From NCBI GenBank assembly GCA_037893245.1, contig JBAIAA010000019.1:248001-312000 (forward strand): a stretch of 64,000 nt of DNA, given 5' to 3'. Under the pieces are notes generated by a model. It had not been told where the DNA came from and made no database searches. It was given only the letters and a program-made list of their open reading frames with translations. The stretch is from Crossaster papposus. Lineage: Eukaryota; Echinodermata; Asteroidea; Velatida; Solasteridae. Each line of letters begins with the position of its first letter. The stretch's first letter is position 1. Shown here piece after piece: positions 45,419 to 56,575 of this stretch. A program made the translations under genes and the position numbers.

Positions 45419-46853
45419 TCTATACTATAAAAGATGACAAATGCGCCATCTTGTCCCTGGGCGCCGCCATCTTGGAACGCAGGGCCGCGCCATCTTGGAA
45501 ACACAGGGCCGCGCCATCTTGGCGCGTGGTTGGCGCCATCTTGGCTTTTGGTCGGGCGACTCGTCGCCGCGCGCGTGTGCGGCCGGCGTCGGTGCGGCGG
45601 GGTGCCGGATCGTTCGCGACGGGGAATCCCCCGGGGAATAAGATTTAAAAGTGAGATTTAAAAGAAACGGACGTTACCGATAAACGCGTAATCGCTTTTC
45701 GATTGCCTGTCGATGTCTGCGGGCCTTTTTGCGTGAACTATTGCGTTATTTTTTCATTGTCCTCGCCCGGAGTTCGGGCCGAAGCCTTCCCGAAATCGTA
45801 CTACCGTAACTCGGTTGCCGAATTGTTGGCTGTTTGCGATTAAGCGGCGGCTACATGCGTTACGCGAAACCTTCGCAAATTGATTGTATCCGCCTTGCTT
45901 GCGCGGTGGCCGAGTTGGTGCCGAGTTTGTTGTTCGCGATTGGGCGGGCCCGTCACGTGTTATTTGAGCTGGTGCCCCGATTTATACTTTCTTGGTTATT
46001 GCGGAGTAAACATAGTACCAGTTGAGCGCCGGCTTCGAATTCGTGCGCGTCTACCACGTTTCAGTCACAGCTTGGGAACGTTAAAAAATGATTTATTCCT
46101 TTCGTGTTGCCTTTTGGGCAAATTTCTTTACTTCACATTGTCGATACTTAAATATTACAACATTATGTGTCTAAAGACACTCCGAAACATATCGCTATTG
46201 CCTCAATTTCAACTTTGATCGTTCAAAAATGTCGCGAAATTGTAGGGCGATGTTGGATATGAATATGCAATTTAGAAACGTGACTGCATTACGTCTGTTG
46301 AGGGCGCACTGTCAGACGGCCGGTCTGTTGGTTTGTTTAATCGTGATGATGTAAATCAGAAATCCCGAAGTGGTTTGTATTGTTTCCCGTACGATTCCTG
46401 TTAAAAATCACGAGACGCAGGCAGCTGCAACTGAAGCGAAGATGGACTGCCTATTGAGTATTATTAGTTCGGAATTCGGGAGTATTTTTACAAAGATTGT
46501 TTTTATTCAGAGTCAATGGTATTCTACGGAGCCCCTAAAGGGACATAATGACGAATACAAATCACCGTTACGAAATAATTTGAGTTTTTTTCGTGCACTC
46601 AAAATAACTTATTACGTGAGCTCGAAATGTTTTCGTGGCCACGAAATGACTTCGTGGGCTCGAAAAAATCTGTTCGTGAGCTCGAAATAATTTCGTGCGC
46701 TCGAAATACTTTCTAGCTGGTACTCTACTCGCTAAGTTTCGCGATTTCTTTGTGATACAATCCATTATGTTTTTAAGACGTCAACAAGGTGTATCTATAA
46801 GTTACGATTTCACCCAGCTAGCAGGTGCCGCGCGAAGCGCGGCATCCTGCTAG
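45419..46853 (+). mobile_element. Helitron unit 4
   Basis: 1,435 bp, a basic unit, nearly identical to unit 3 over the first kilobase. Confidence 0.87.
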
Positions 46854-48482
46854 TCTATACTATAAAAGATGTTAAATTGTCCCTGGGCGCCGCCATCTTG
46901 GAACACAGGGCCGCGCCATCTTGGCGCGTGGTTGGCGCCATGTTGGCCTTTGGTCGGGCGACTCGTCGCCGCGCGTGTGTGCCGCCGGCGTCGGTGCGGC
47001 GGGGTGCCGGATCGTTCGCCACGGGGAATCCCCCGGGGAATGAGATTTAAAAAAAAATCGTATTCGTCCGAAGTGAGATTTAAAAGAAACGGACGTTACC
47101 GATAAACGCGTAATCGCTTTTCGATTGCCTGTCGATGTCTGCGGGCCTTTTTGCGTGAACTATTGCGTTATTTTTGCATTGTCCTTGCCCGGAGTTCGGG
47201 CCGAAGCCTTCCCGAAATCGTACTACCGTAACTCGGTTGCCAAATTGTTGGCTGTTTGCGATTAAGCGGCGGCTACATGCGTTACGCGAAGCCTTCGCAA
47301 ATTGATTGTATCCGCCTTGCTTGCGCGGTGGCCGAGTTGGTGCCGAGTTTTTTTTTTTCGCGATTGGGCGGCCCCGTCACGTGTTATTTGAGCTGGTGCC
47401 CCGATTTATACTTCCTTGGTTATTGCGGAGTAAACATAATACCAGTTGAGCGCCGGCTTCGAATTCGTGCGCGTCTACCACGTTTCAGTCACAGCTTGGG
47501 AACGTTAAAAAATGATTTATTCCTTTCGTGTTGCGTTTTGGGCAAATTTCTTTACTTCACATTGTCGTTACTTAAATATTACAACATTATGTGTCTAAAA
47601 ACACTCCGAAACATATCGCTATTACCTCAATTTCAACTTTGATCGTTCAAAAATGTCGCGAAATTGTAGGGCGATGGTGGATATCAATATGCAAATTAGA
47701 AACGTGACTGCATTACGTCAGTTGAGGGCGCACTGTCAGATGGCCGGCCTGTTGGGTTTTTTAATCAGGATTTTCACGATGATGTAAACTCAGAAATCCC
47801 GAAGTGGTTCGTATTGTTTCCCGTACGATTCCTGTTAAAAAATAACGAGACGCAGGCAGCATATACCCAGCACGATATGTGGCAGAGGGGTACCCCCCTC
47901 TCATCCCTATACCTTATACACACTCAACACTATTGTAACCTAACCCACCCCCCCTTGAAACCTAAAAGGAATTCCTGAGATTCCGGGAACACAATGGTCA
48001 ACACAAAAGAGGGGGGGTTTTCTCTGCCACATATCGTGCTTCATATGAGGCAGCATGCAAGCGAAGATGGACTGCCTATTGAGTATTATTAGTTCGAAAG
48101 TCGGGAAGTATTTTTACAAAGATTGTTTGTTATTCAGACTCGATGGTATTCTACGGAGCCCCTAAAGGGACATATGACGAATAAAAATCACCGTTACGAA
48201 ATAATTTGAGTATTTTATTTTGTGCACTCAAAATAACTTATTTCGTGAGCTCGAAATGTTGTCGTGGCCACGAAATGACTTCTTGCGCTCCAAGAATATC
48301 TGTTCGTGGGCTCGAAATAATTTCGTGCGCTCGAAATACTTTCTAGCTGGTACTCTACTCGCTAAGTTTCGCGATTTGTTTGTCATACAATCCATTATGT
48401 TTTTAAGACGTCAACAAGGTGTAGTATAAGTTACGATTTCACCCAGCTAGCAGGTGCCGCGCGAAGCGCGGCATCCTGCTAG
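46854..48482 (+). mobile_element. Helitron unit 5
   Basis: 1,629 bp. It has a short deletion in the 5' CCATCTTG cluster and a 185-bp MITE at 47863-48047. Confidence 0.87.
47863..48047. mobile_element. MITE in Helitron unit 5 with 9-bp target duplication
   Basis: The inverted ends share AGCACGATATGTGGCAGAG. AGGCAGCAT is present at 47854-47862 and again at 48048-48056, while the other units have it once. A 9-bp duplication fits the Mutator-like superfamily. 185 bp, non-coding. Confidence 0.88.
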
Positions 48483-50378
48483 TCTATACTATAAATACTA
48501 TAAAAGATGACAAATGCGCCATCTTGTCCCTGGGCGCCGCCATCTTGGAACGCAGGGCCGCGCCATCTTGGAAACACAGGGCCGCGCCATCTTGGCGCGT
48601 GGTTGGCGCCATCTTGGCTTTTGGTCGGGCGACTCGTCGCCGCGCGCGTGTGCGGCCGACGTCGGTGCGGCGGGGTGCCGGATCGTTCGCGACGGGGAAT
48701 CCCCCGGGGAATAAGATTTAAAAGTGAGATTTAAACGAAACGGACGTTACCGATAAACGCGTAATCGCTTTTCGATTGCCTGTCGATGTCTGCGGGCCTT
48801 TTTGCGTGAACTATTGCGTTATTTTTGCATTGTCCTTGCCCGGAGTTCGGGCCGAAGCCTTCCCGAAATCGTACTACCGTAACTCGGTTGCCGAATTGTT
48901 GGCTGTTTGCGATTAAGCGGCGGCTACATGCGTTACGCGAAACCTTTGCAAATTGATTGTATCCGCCTTGCTTGCGCGGTGGCCGAGTTGGTGCCGAGTT
49001 TGTTGTTCGCGATTGGGCGGGCCCGTCACGTGTTATTTGAGCTGGTGCCCCGATTTATACTTCCTTGGTTATTGCGGAGTAAACATAGTACCAGTTGAGC
49101 GCCGGCTTCGAATTCGTGCGCGTCTACCACGTTTCAGTCACAGCTTGGGAACGTTAAAAAATGATTTATTCCTTTCGTGTTGCCTTTTGGGCAAATTTCT
49201 TTACTTCACATTGTCGATACTTAAATATTACAACATTATGTGTCTAAAAACACTCCGAAACATATCGCTATTGCCTCAATTTCAACTTTGATCGTTCAAA
49301 AATGTCGCGAAATTGTAGGGCGATGGTGGATATGAATATGCAAATTAGAAACGTGACTGCATTACGTCAGTTGAGGGCGCACTGTCAGATGGCCGGCCTG
49401 TTGGGTTTTTTAATCAGGATTTTCACGATGATGTAAACTCAGAAATCCCGAAGTGGTTCGTATTGTTTCCCGTACGATTCCTGTTAAAAAATAACGAGAC
49501 GCAGGCAGCATGCAAGCGAAGATGGACTGCCTATTGAGTATTATTAGTTCGAAAGTCGGGAAGTATTTTTACAAAGATTGTTTGTTATTCAGACTCGATG
49601 GTATTCTACGGAGCCCCTAAAGGGACATATGACGAATAAAAATCACCGTTACGAAATAATTTGAGTATTGTATTTCGTGCACTCAAAATAACTTATTTCG
49701 TGAGCTCGAAATGTTGTCGTGGCCACGAAATGACTTCTTGCGCCCCAAGAATATCTGTTCGTGAGCTCTAAATAATTTCGTGCGCTCGAAATACTTTCTA
49801 GCTGGTACTCTACTCGCTAAGTTTCGCGATTTGTTTGTCATACAATCCATTATGTTTTTAAGACGTCAACAAGGGGTGCGTTCCACTTACGCGAACTGTT
49901 TGCGCGAACGTTCGCCAACGTTTTGAGTTGGCGTTAGGGGGAGTGGAACGATATTTTAAAAACTACGTTTTCAAAATGGCGGCGCTCGGTGAAAGTGACA
50001 TCGTTTGGTTCGCTGCTTTTTGTCCAACTCATTATTTTTCTTTAAAAGATCCCTGTGACTGCTCAAAACAATCCACTGTTTATAACGAAAAGTATAAAAC
50101 GTAAATAAAAACCGTGAAAAGAACCCTGCCGTCTGCTAACCGCTTCGCCATCATTAAAATACGTCACTGGCCAACAGCGAACAGCTCGGAATGTCGTTCG
50201 CCGTTTTCGCTAACGTTGGCCAACATAATTGGCGCACATTGCGTTCCACTCACGCGAACAACGCTAACGTTGGCCAACGTTGGCAACGTTTGCTGGAGTG
50301 GAACGCACCCCAGGTGTATCTATAAGTTACGATTTCACCCAGCTAGCAGGTGCCGCGCGAAGCGCGGCATCCTGCTAG
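48483..50378 (+). mobile_element. Helitron unit 6
   Basis: 1,896 bp. The start is slightly expanded (TCTATACTATAAATACTATAAAAG in two pieces: TCTATACTATAA, ATACTATAAAAG). It carries the same nested TIR element as unit 1 at the same place (49873-50311). Confidence 0.87.
49873..50311. mobile_element. TIR element nested in Helitron unit 6
   Basis: 439 bp, almost identical to 41726-42168 and inserted at the same position of the unit, so both descend from one insertion that was copied together with the Helitron. Confidence 0.82.
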
Positions 50379-51779
50379 TCTATACTATAAAAGATGTTAA
50401 ATTCGCCATCTTGTCCCTGGGCGCCGCCATCTTGGAACGCAGGGCCGCGCCATCTTGGCGCGTGGTTGGCGCCATCTTGGCTTTTGGTCGGGCGACTCGT
50501 CGCCGCGCGTGTGTGCCGCCGGCGTCGGTGCGGCGGGGTGCCGGGTCGTTCGCGACGGGGAATCCCCGGGGAATCCCCCGGGGAATAAGATTTTAAAAAA
50601 AATCGTATTCGTCCGAAGTGAGATTTAAAAGAAACGGACGTTACCGATAAACGCGTAATCGCTTTTCGATTGCCTGTCGATGTCTGTGGGCCTTTTTGCG
50701 TGAACTATTGCGTTATTTTTGCATTGTCCTTGCCCGGAGTTCGGGCCGAAGCCTTCCCGAAATCGTACTACCGTAACTCGGTTAACAAATTGTTGGCTGT
50801 TTGCGATTAAGCGGCGGCTACATGCGTTACGCGAAGCCTTCGCAAATTAATTGTATCCGCCTTGCTTGCGCGGTGGCCGAGTTGGTGCCGAGTTTGTTAT
50901 TCGCCATTGGGCGGCCCCGTCACGTGTTATTTGAGCTGGTGCCCCGATTTATACTTCCTTGGTTATTGCGGAGTAAACATAATACCAATTGAGCGCCGGC
51001 TTCGAATTCGTGCGCGTCTACCACGTTTCAGTCACAGCTTGGGAACGTTAACAAATGATTTATTCCTTTCGTGTTGCCTTTTGAGCAAATTTCTTTGCTT
51101 CACATTGTCGATACTTCAATATTACAACATTATCTGTCTCAAAACACTCCGAAACATATCGCTATTGCCTCAATTTCAACTTTGATCGCGCAAAAATGTC
51201 GCGAAATTGTATGGCGATGGTGGATAATTATGAATATGCAATTTAGAAACGTGACTGCATTACGTCAGTTGAGGGCGCACTGTCAGATGGCCGGCCTGTT
51301 GGGTTTTTTAATCACAATTTTCACGATGATGTAAACTCAGAAATCCCGAAGTGGTTCGTATTGTTTCCCGTACGATTCCTGTTAAAAAATCACGAGACGC
51401 AGGCAGCATGCAAGCAAAGATGAACTGCCTATTGAGTATTATTAGTTCGGAAGTCGGGAAGTATTTTTACAAAGATTGTTTGTTATTCCATGGAGAAATT
51501 CAGAGTCGATGGTATTCTACGGAGCCCCTATGACGAATACAAATCACCGTTACGAAATAAGTTGAGTATTTAATTTCGTGCACTCAAAATAACTTATTTC
51601 GTGAGCTCGAAATGTTTTCGTGGCCACGAAATCACTTCGTGCGCTCCAAGAATATCTGTTCGTGAGCTCGAAATAATTTCGTGCGCTCGAAATACTTTCT
51701 AGCTGGTACTCTACTCGCTAAGTTTCGCGATTTGTTTGTCATACAATCCATTGTGTTTTTAAGACGTCAACAGGTGTAT

Positions 51780-53457
51780 TTATTTATTTGCTGTCTTATT
51801 TTAACAGGGTGGCCTTATCAGTTAAACAACTGATTTCCATAAGGGCCCTGTGTATTACATGTACATGATTAGTAAAATACATTGAATTAAAAAAAGATCA
51901 GAAACATATATATTAATACAAATCAAATTAAATGAGACATATAAAAGAACGGGAAAAAAAGACAAAAACCATAAAAAGTCAAAATATAGAAAAATTAGAA
52001 AAATTAATAAATTAAATAATAGGACATTAAAATGATTACTTTAAAAGTATAGCAACATGTTATCGAGACACAACATTTACACACAAATCGTCGCAGGTTT
52101 CACGAAGTGACGTTTTACTCAAAAGTCTGACTTTTTATGAAAATGGGTTTAGTCACTATTTGGACTGGAAATACATTTATCTCTCTTTCTACCAAGTCTC
52201 AATCCTTAAATCTGTTTAGTTTTGCAAATAAAGTAAACAAGTTTGTATATAATCTAAGTAAACTGAGTTTTTTCGTTTTTACGAAGTGGCGGTTCAAAAG
52301 ATGTCACTTCGTGAAAACTAATGTGACAGCGACCTCTCGCGTAAAGGTTTTCACGAAGTGACATGACAAGCTCGATCTCAGGAGCGCTTGTGTGGTATAC
52401 CATGCTTCGCTTTCAACAATGAGTACGATGTTGTTCTGTTTACGCGACAAGCCGGCATCTGTTGTATGCGTACAAGACAAGTCGACCCACTGACATTTAG
52501 TTTTCACGAAGTGACACTTTGAATACGGGCAACGCGGTGTGTGTGTGTAAACGTTTTCACGAAGTGACACTTTGCATACGGGCAACGCGGTGTGTGTGTG
52601 TTCTTGTCTTGCATTACGATCGAGGATCGAAACACAAAAAAGAACAAAGGGAACAAAGGATCCTCGATCGACGGTTTGCTTGTCCGAATTCTGTCCTCGA
52701 TCGACGGTGCAATGGCAAAGCAATGGGGATTGGGTTAAGTAAAGGAAGAAAGGAAAACACAATATCGATCCTCGGTCGTTATGTGGTTCACGACTGTGTG
52801 TGTTGGGGTTTTCACTTTGAATACGGGCAACGCGGTGTGTGTGTAACGTTTTCACGAAGTGACTGTTTGGATACGGGCAACTTGCACAATGCGCGTTGTG
52901 TGTTTGTAAGTTTTCACGAAGTGTCTGTGTGCTTTATGAACGTCTTCTCATTAACTGTGAAATTATTTTTATGAAGTAAGTATTTGGCTAGATTATTTAA
53001 GGTATCAACTTTCATACACTCATTTTGGGGGAAATTCCCCATGACACAAATCCGTCAGAAAAGGATATTAAAAGATCACCAACTTCTAATGCGATTATTT
53101 CTAAATCACGTTTTACCTCTGTGCGGTCGGTCGCGTCAGTTCGTGAAACCTGCGACGAAATATAACCCAACAAAAATAAAAATGGAAAGTAAAATATATA
53201 AAAAATAAAACAAATTAAAACCAACTAAAATACTTTAAAAACAAGTTGTGATATCAATTAAAAACGTCAATAAGTCAGTCAAGAAGTGATTTAAATTGTT
53301 GCAGTGACTTTGCCTGTCTCTGGGCAGTGGTAAGTTTGTTCCACCCCAGGGTCCCAAGGTACTGAAAAGTGCATCTGGCTGCATTTGTCTTGGGCACAGA
53401 GAACTGATGCAATAATCCGTTTGACTTGGCACGAGTATTGGCAGAGTTTATCGAAGC
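51780..53457 (-). mobile_element. 5'-truncated non-LTR retrotransposon in Helitron unit 7
   Basis: GGTGTAT is duplicated on both sides (51773-51779 and 53458-53464). On the minus strand it reads the C-terminal tail of a LINE polymerase (SVPKTNAARCTFQYLGTLGW then NKLTTAQRQAKSLQQFKSLL, stop near 53252), then a long 3' UTR, ending in AAATAAATA repeats. Only about the last 65 codons survive. The 3' UTR contains many copies of TTTTCACGAAGTGAC and (GT)n. Confidence 0.85.
52096..52935. repeat. Iterated TTTTCACGAAGTGAC motif in the LINE 3' region
   Basis: The motif, itself an imperfect palindrome, recurs about seven times in both directions (near 52093, 52304, 52349, 52503, 52553, 52848, 52911), often followed by GAATACGGGCAACGCGGTGTG. 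Looks like a minisatellite expanded inside the LINE. Confidence 0.7.
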
Positions 53458-53523
53458 GGTGTATCTATAAGTTACGATTTCACCCAGCTAGCAGGTGCCG
53501 CGCGAAGCGCGGCATCCTGCTAG

Positions 53524-54560
53524 TTAAAACAATGCAAAGACCAACTGGTAGAAATATGGCGCTGATTTCCAACCAAAATGTAAGCTAATGGCCGAGATCA
53601 CGTCATCAGATCAAAATGTTGTACCTTTGGACTTCCTGATAAACATGTTCAAGTCGCCCTTGCGTTCAGCAAGCTTGCCTTGTTTTTGGCGGGAAGTTGA
53701 TAAGAAAATGTTGACATTCGAGAATGGCAGATCTGTGTGGCCGTATGCGCCTGTATCAATTATTATAGTTTAAAGCATTCACAGAGCTAAAACGTTGACT
53801 GGTTAGTTGTCAAGTCCATTTTTGTTAGATTTTACGAACTTCTGCTGACACGGTTTTATACGGTTGAATAAAAATGGTAGACTGGCAAATGGTAGACTAT
53901 AACCTTAGAGGGAATATGCACAACATTTGCAAGCATCAAACAAAATTAATTACTAAATGATCACAAAACACTTTTCTCTGGACTGTTAGGTAGTGGCAGT
54001 CTGAAGCATCCTGAAAAATCATGGCTCCTGGTAGAGTGGTATTTGTGTATCGATTTCAAAGGCTGGTCGGCCGACCAGCGTTGGAGGAAAAAAATACTTT
54101 TTCAAATACTGCTTCTAATTGTTCATATCTAGTTATTCTACATTTTCTTTGCAATTGATTACACACCTGTGAAGATGTACAACTGATTCTCAGACCTTAC
54201 AATTCCCCCAACGTCTACAAATTGATCCGATTCATCGTGGGGTCAGGGTACCCGACTACAAGAACATGATTGGTTTTTGTTGATTTTTGTCCAGCATCTA
54301 CGAACTCAAAACGTCCAAACTAAAGTCAGTGTAACAATATTTGCTATAACATACTCCCCGCCCCTAATCCATCCATTTCGGACAATTAGAGCAAGCGAAA
54401 TGATGTTTATTCCATTTAAACTTTAGAAAATGCACATAGCACTAGGTTATATGGTCTGTTGAGACTCTGTTTGGTTTTGGAAGAAAACGGGGAGGTCAAG
54501 TTTGTTGTGGGGGCACCTAGGGGAACCGGGAGTCTGTGGGAGGGGGGGGGGGGTGCCCCA
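53524..54560. repeat. Duplicated segments D (right part) and E (copy 2)
   Basis: Resumes segment D at T 53524 (TTAAAACAATGCAAAG) and runs into segment E. The part 53820-54545 matches 55855-56575 closely. It ends in a G-run (54541-54553). No gene. 54561-55080 holds further partial repeats (54650-54810 matches 15790-15925) but nothing coding. Confidence 0.85.
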
Positions 54561-55337
54561 GGCCACCCCTGTCTACGCCACTGCGTTAGAGGGCTAAATT
54601 GTCACAGGTATTGATGAATAGTCCGTATTTCACGCATGTATTATATTTTGATGAGCAAAGAAGATTGTCAACATTTAAACTGAACGGTGAGATTAAATAA
54701 AGGAATCGAAACAAAACGAAATGACAGAGAAAACCGATGGAATGAACAGAACTTTAAAGAGATACACATTTTGACAAGACATTTTTATTTTGGTTCATAA
54801 TGACAAATTATGCTGAACTCAAAATTCTTTTCGTAACATGTTTTGTTGGTACATAGATATTTCCATATTTGATAAAATGTGTTACTAGTATGCATAAATT
54901 GACATCACGGTGACGTCATCTTTGAATTTCTATTTTTGGATTTGTTACTGCTGTCGCATTTGACACGCAATGCTCTTTAAACTGACGTTATAAATAGATC
55001 ATCTACACGACTAAAACTTATAAGCACCAACAAACAGATTGTACTCATATAAAAGCTGAATGTGGGAAAACCCTACCCAGCAAACATTGGGATATTGGTC
55101 CGATATCTGCCCAGTACATATGTAGTTGTATAGGCCCACTTCTGATTTCCTGTACTGGACCAACTTGCAACATGGTCAATATAGTTTGTCATTAATGATC
55201 CATTTGAGTAATGATTCTGGCTCGGTACGTATATTGGGATCGGTCCCGTGCCGGCCCAACAGTGTATTTTGGTGGGTACAATACTGTTCCCTGCAGTCGG
55301 CTAGTCTTGTTCAAGACCGAGTTGATCATTTGTTCCG

Positions 55338-55745
55338 GGCGCGTCGTCCGCGATTTTTTTCCGTAGGTGGGCGAGTCAAAATTAATGAATTATTCAGTAG
55401 TTTGGATGAGAAGTTATGTTTATTCATCGGAATAAAACATGACGTCACAGCATTGTTGTTATTTAGTTAACTAGTTACATTAAATCACTTTAAAGAACAG
55501 CTGTTGTCGAGCTGCTATACGTAGTGTAGTGGATAGTGGGAAGAGCTATGGATCAAAGATCCCTGGTTCGAATCCTGCTGTAGGTAACCTCGTTTTGACT
55601 AGTCAAATTGATATCTTTGGAGTATTTTTAATTTAAGGGAAAAAAAGAGACCTAGAACCTACGTGTTGTACAGTGATCAATGCAACTACTAAATAATTCA
55701 TGAATTTTGACTCGCCCATCTACGGAAAACAAATTCGCGCGCCGT
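55338..55745. mobile_element. TIR element containing a SINE
   Basis: Arms of about 65 bp (55338-55402 and 55682-55745) are inverted copies, sharing GACTCGCCCA/TGGGCGAGTC and ATTCATTAATTTT-like sequence. The interior is a tRNA-derived SINE. The SINE either inserted into a MITE or was carried with it. Confidence 0.65.
55466..55670 (+). mobile_element. tRNA-derived SINE
   Basis: A-box-like TAGTGTAGTGGATAGTGGG and B-box GGTTCGAATCC (about 55567) are followed by a tail with TTTAATTTAAGGGA. Same family as 15008-15300 but better preserved. Confidence 0.65.
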
Positions 55746-55854
55746 CCGTCTATGCAGTTCATCAATCGTCAATACTCCAAAAACGGGCTTATTGAGGGCG
55801 CCCTTGATTATCACGAGATTTGTTAGTGCTGTGGCAGATTAGTCAGATTAGTCG

Positions 55855-56575
55855 TCAAGCCCCTTTCTTTAGATTTTGAGAACTTCTGCTGTTTTATACG
55901 ATAAAAATGCTCAACTGGCAAATGGTAGACTATAATTTAAAGGGAATATGCAACATTTGCAAGCATCAAACAAAATTAATTACTAAATGAACACAAAACA
56001 CTTTACTCTGGACTGTTAGGTAATGGCAGTCTGAAGCATCCTGTAAAATCATGGCTCCTGGTAGAGTGATATTTGTGTATCGATTTCCAACGCTGCTCGG
56101 CCGACCAGCGTTGGAGGAAAAAAAACGTTTTCAAATACTGCTTCTAATTGTTTATATCTAGTTATTCCACATTTTCTTTGCAATTGATTACACACCTGTG
56201 AAGATGTACAACTGATTCTCAGACCTTACGATTCCCCCCAACGTCTACAAATGGATCCGTTTAATCGTTGGGTCAGGGTACCTGACTACAAGAACATGAT
56301 TGTTTTTTGTTGATTTTTGTCCAGCATCTACGAACCCAAAACGTCCAAAGAAAGTCAGTGTAACAATATTGGCTATAACATACCCCCCGCCCCCAATCCA
56401 TCCATTTGTGGAAATTACAGCAAGCGAAATGATGTACATTCCATTTAAACTTTAGAAAATGCACACAGCACGAGGTTATATGGTATGTTGAGTCTCTGTT
56501 TGGTTTCGTACGAAAACGGGAAGGTCAAGTTTGTTGCGGGTGGCACCTGTGGGAGTCTGTGGGGGGGGGGGGGGG
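55855..56575. repeat. Duplicated segment E, copy 3
   Basis: Collinear with 53820-54545, including the GCTGGTCGGCCGACCAGC-like palindrome and the terminal G-run (56561-56577). Confidence 0.88.

Larger units (their letters stand above)
40324..53523 (+). mobile_element. Head-to-tail array of seven Helitron-like units
   Basis: Each unit starts TCTATACTATAA and ends with a GC-rich hairpin (TGCCGCGC, GAA loop, GCGCGGCA) followed by TCCTGCTAG, that is 5'-TC ... CTAG-3' with the 3' hairpin expected of Helitrons. Units abut without spacer: CTAG then TC. The whole array sits between A and T in segment D, and two uninterrupted copies of that target are in the window. Units: 40324-42235, 42236-43967, 43968-45418, 45419-46853, 46854-48482, 48483-50378, 50379-53523. 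None encodes a Rep/helicase, so they are non-autonomous. The short GC-rich ORFs inside recur by sequence identity and are not genes. Confidence 0.88.
50379..53523 (+). mobile_element. Helitron unit 7, enlarged by a LINE insertion
   Basis: 3,145 bp, of which 51780-53457 is a LINE fragment. Without it the unit would be about 1.46 kb, like units 3 and 4. Its CTAG end at 53520-53523 is the outer end of the array. Confidence 0.87.

Noticed and set aside
40351-50596. Recurring GC-rich ORFs of 60-160 codons in the Helitron units (for example starting MLNSPSCPWAPPSWN or MRLSGGYMRYAKP)
   Set aside because: They recur because the DNA units are repeats. Lengths and frames vary with small indels between units, no domain is visible, and several overlapping frames are open at once in GC-rich sequence.
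40324-53523. A CRISPR array or satellite DNA
   Set aside because: Units are 1.4-3.1 kb with defined transposon ends and an A^T insertion site. The genome is eukaryotic with introns. No short regular repeat-spacer pattern exists anywhere in the window.
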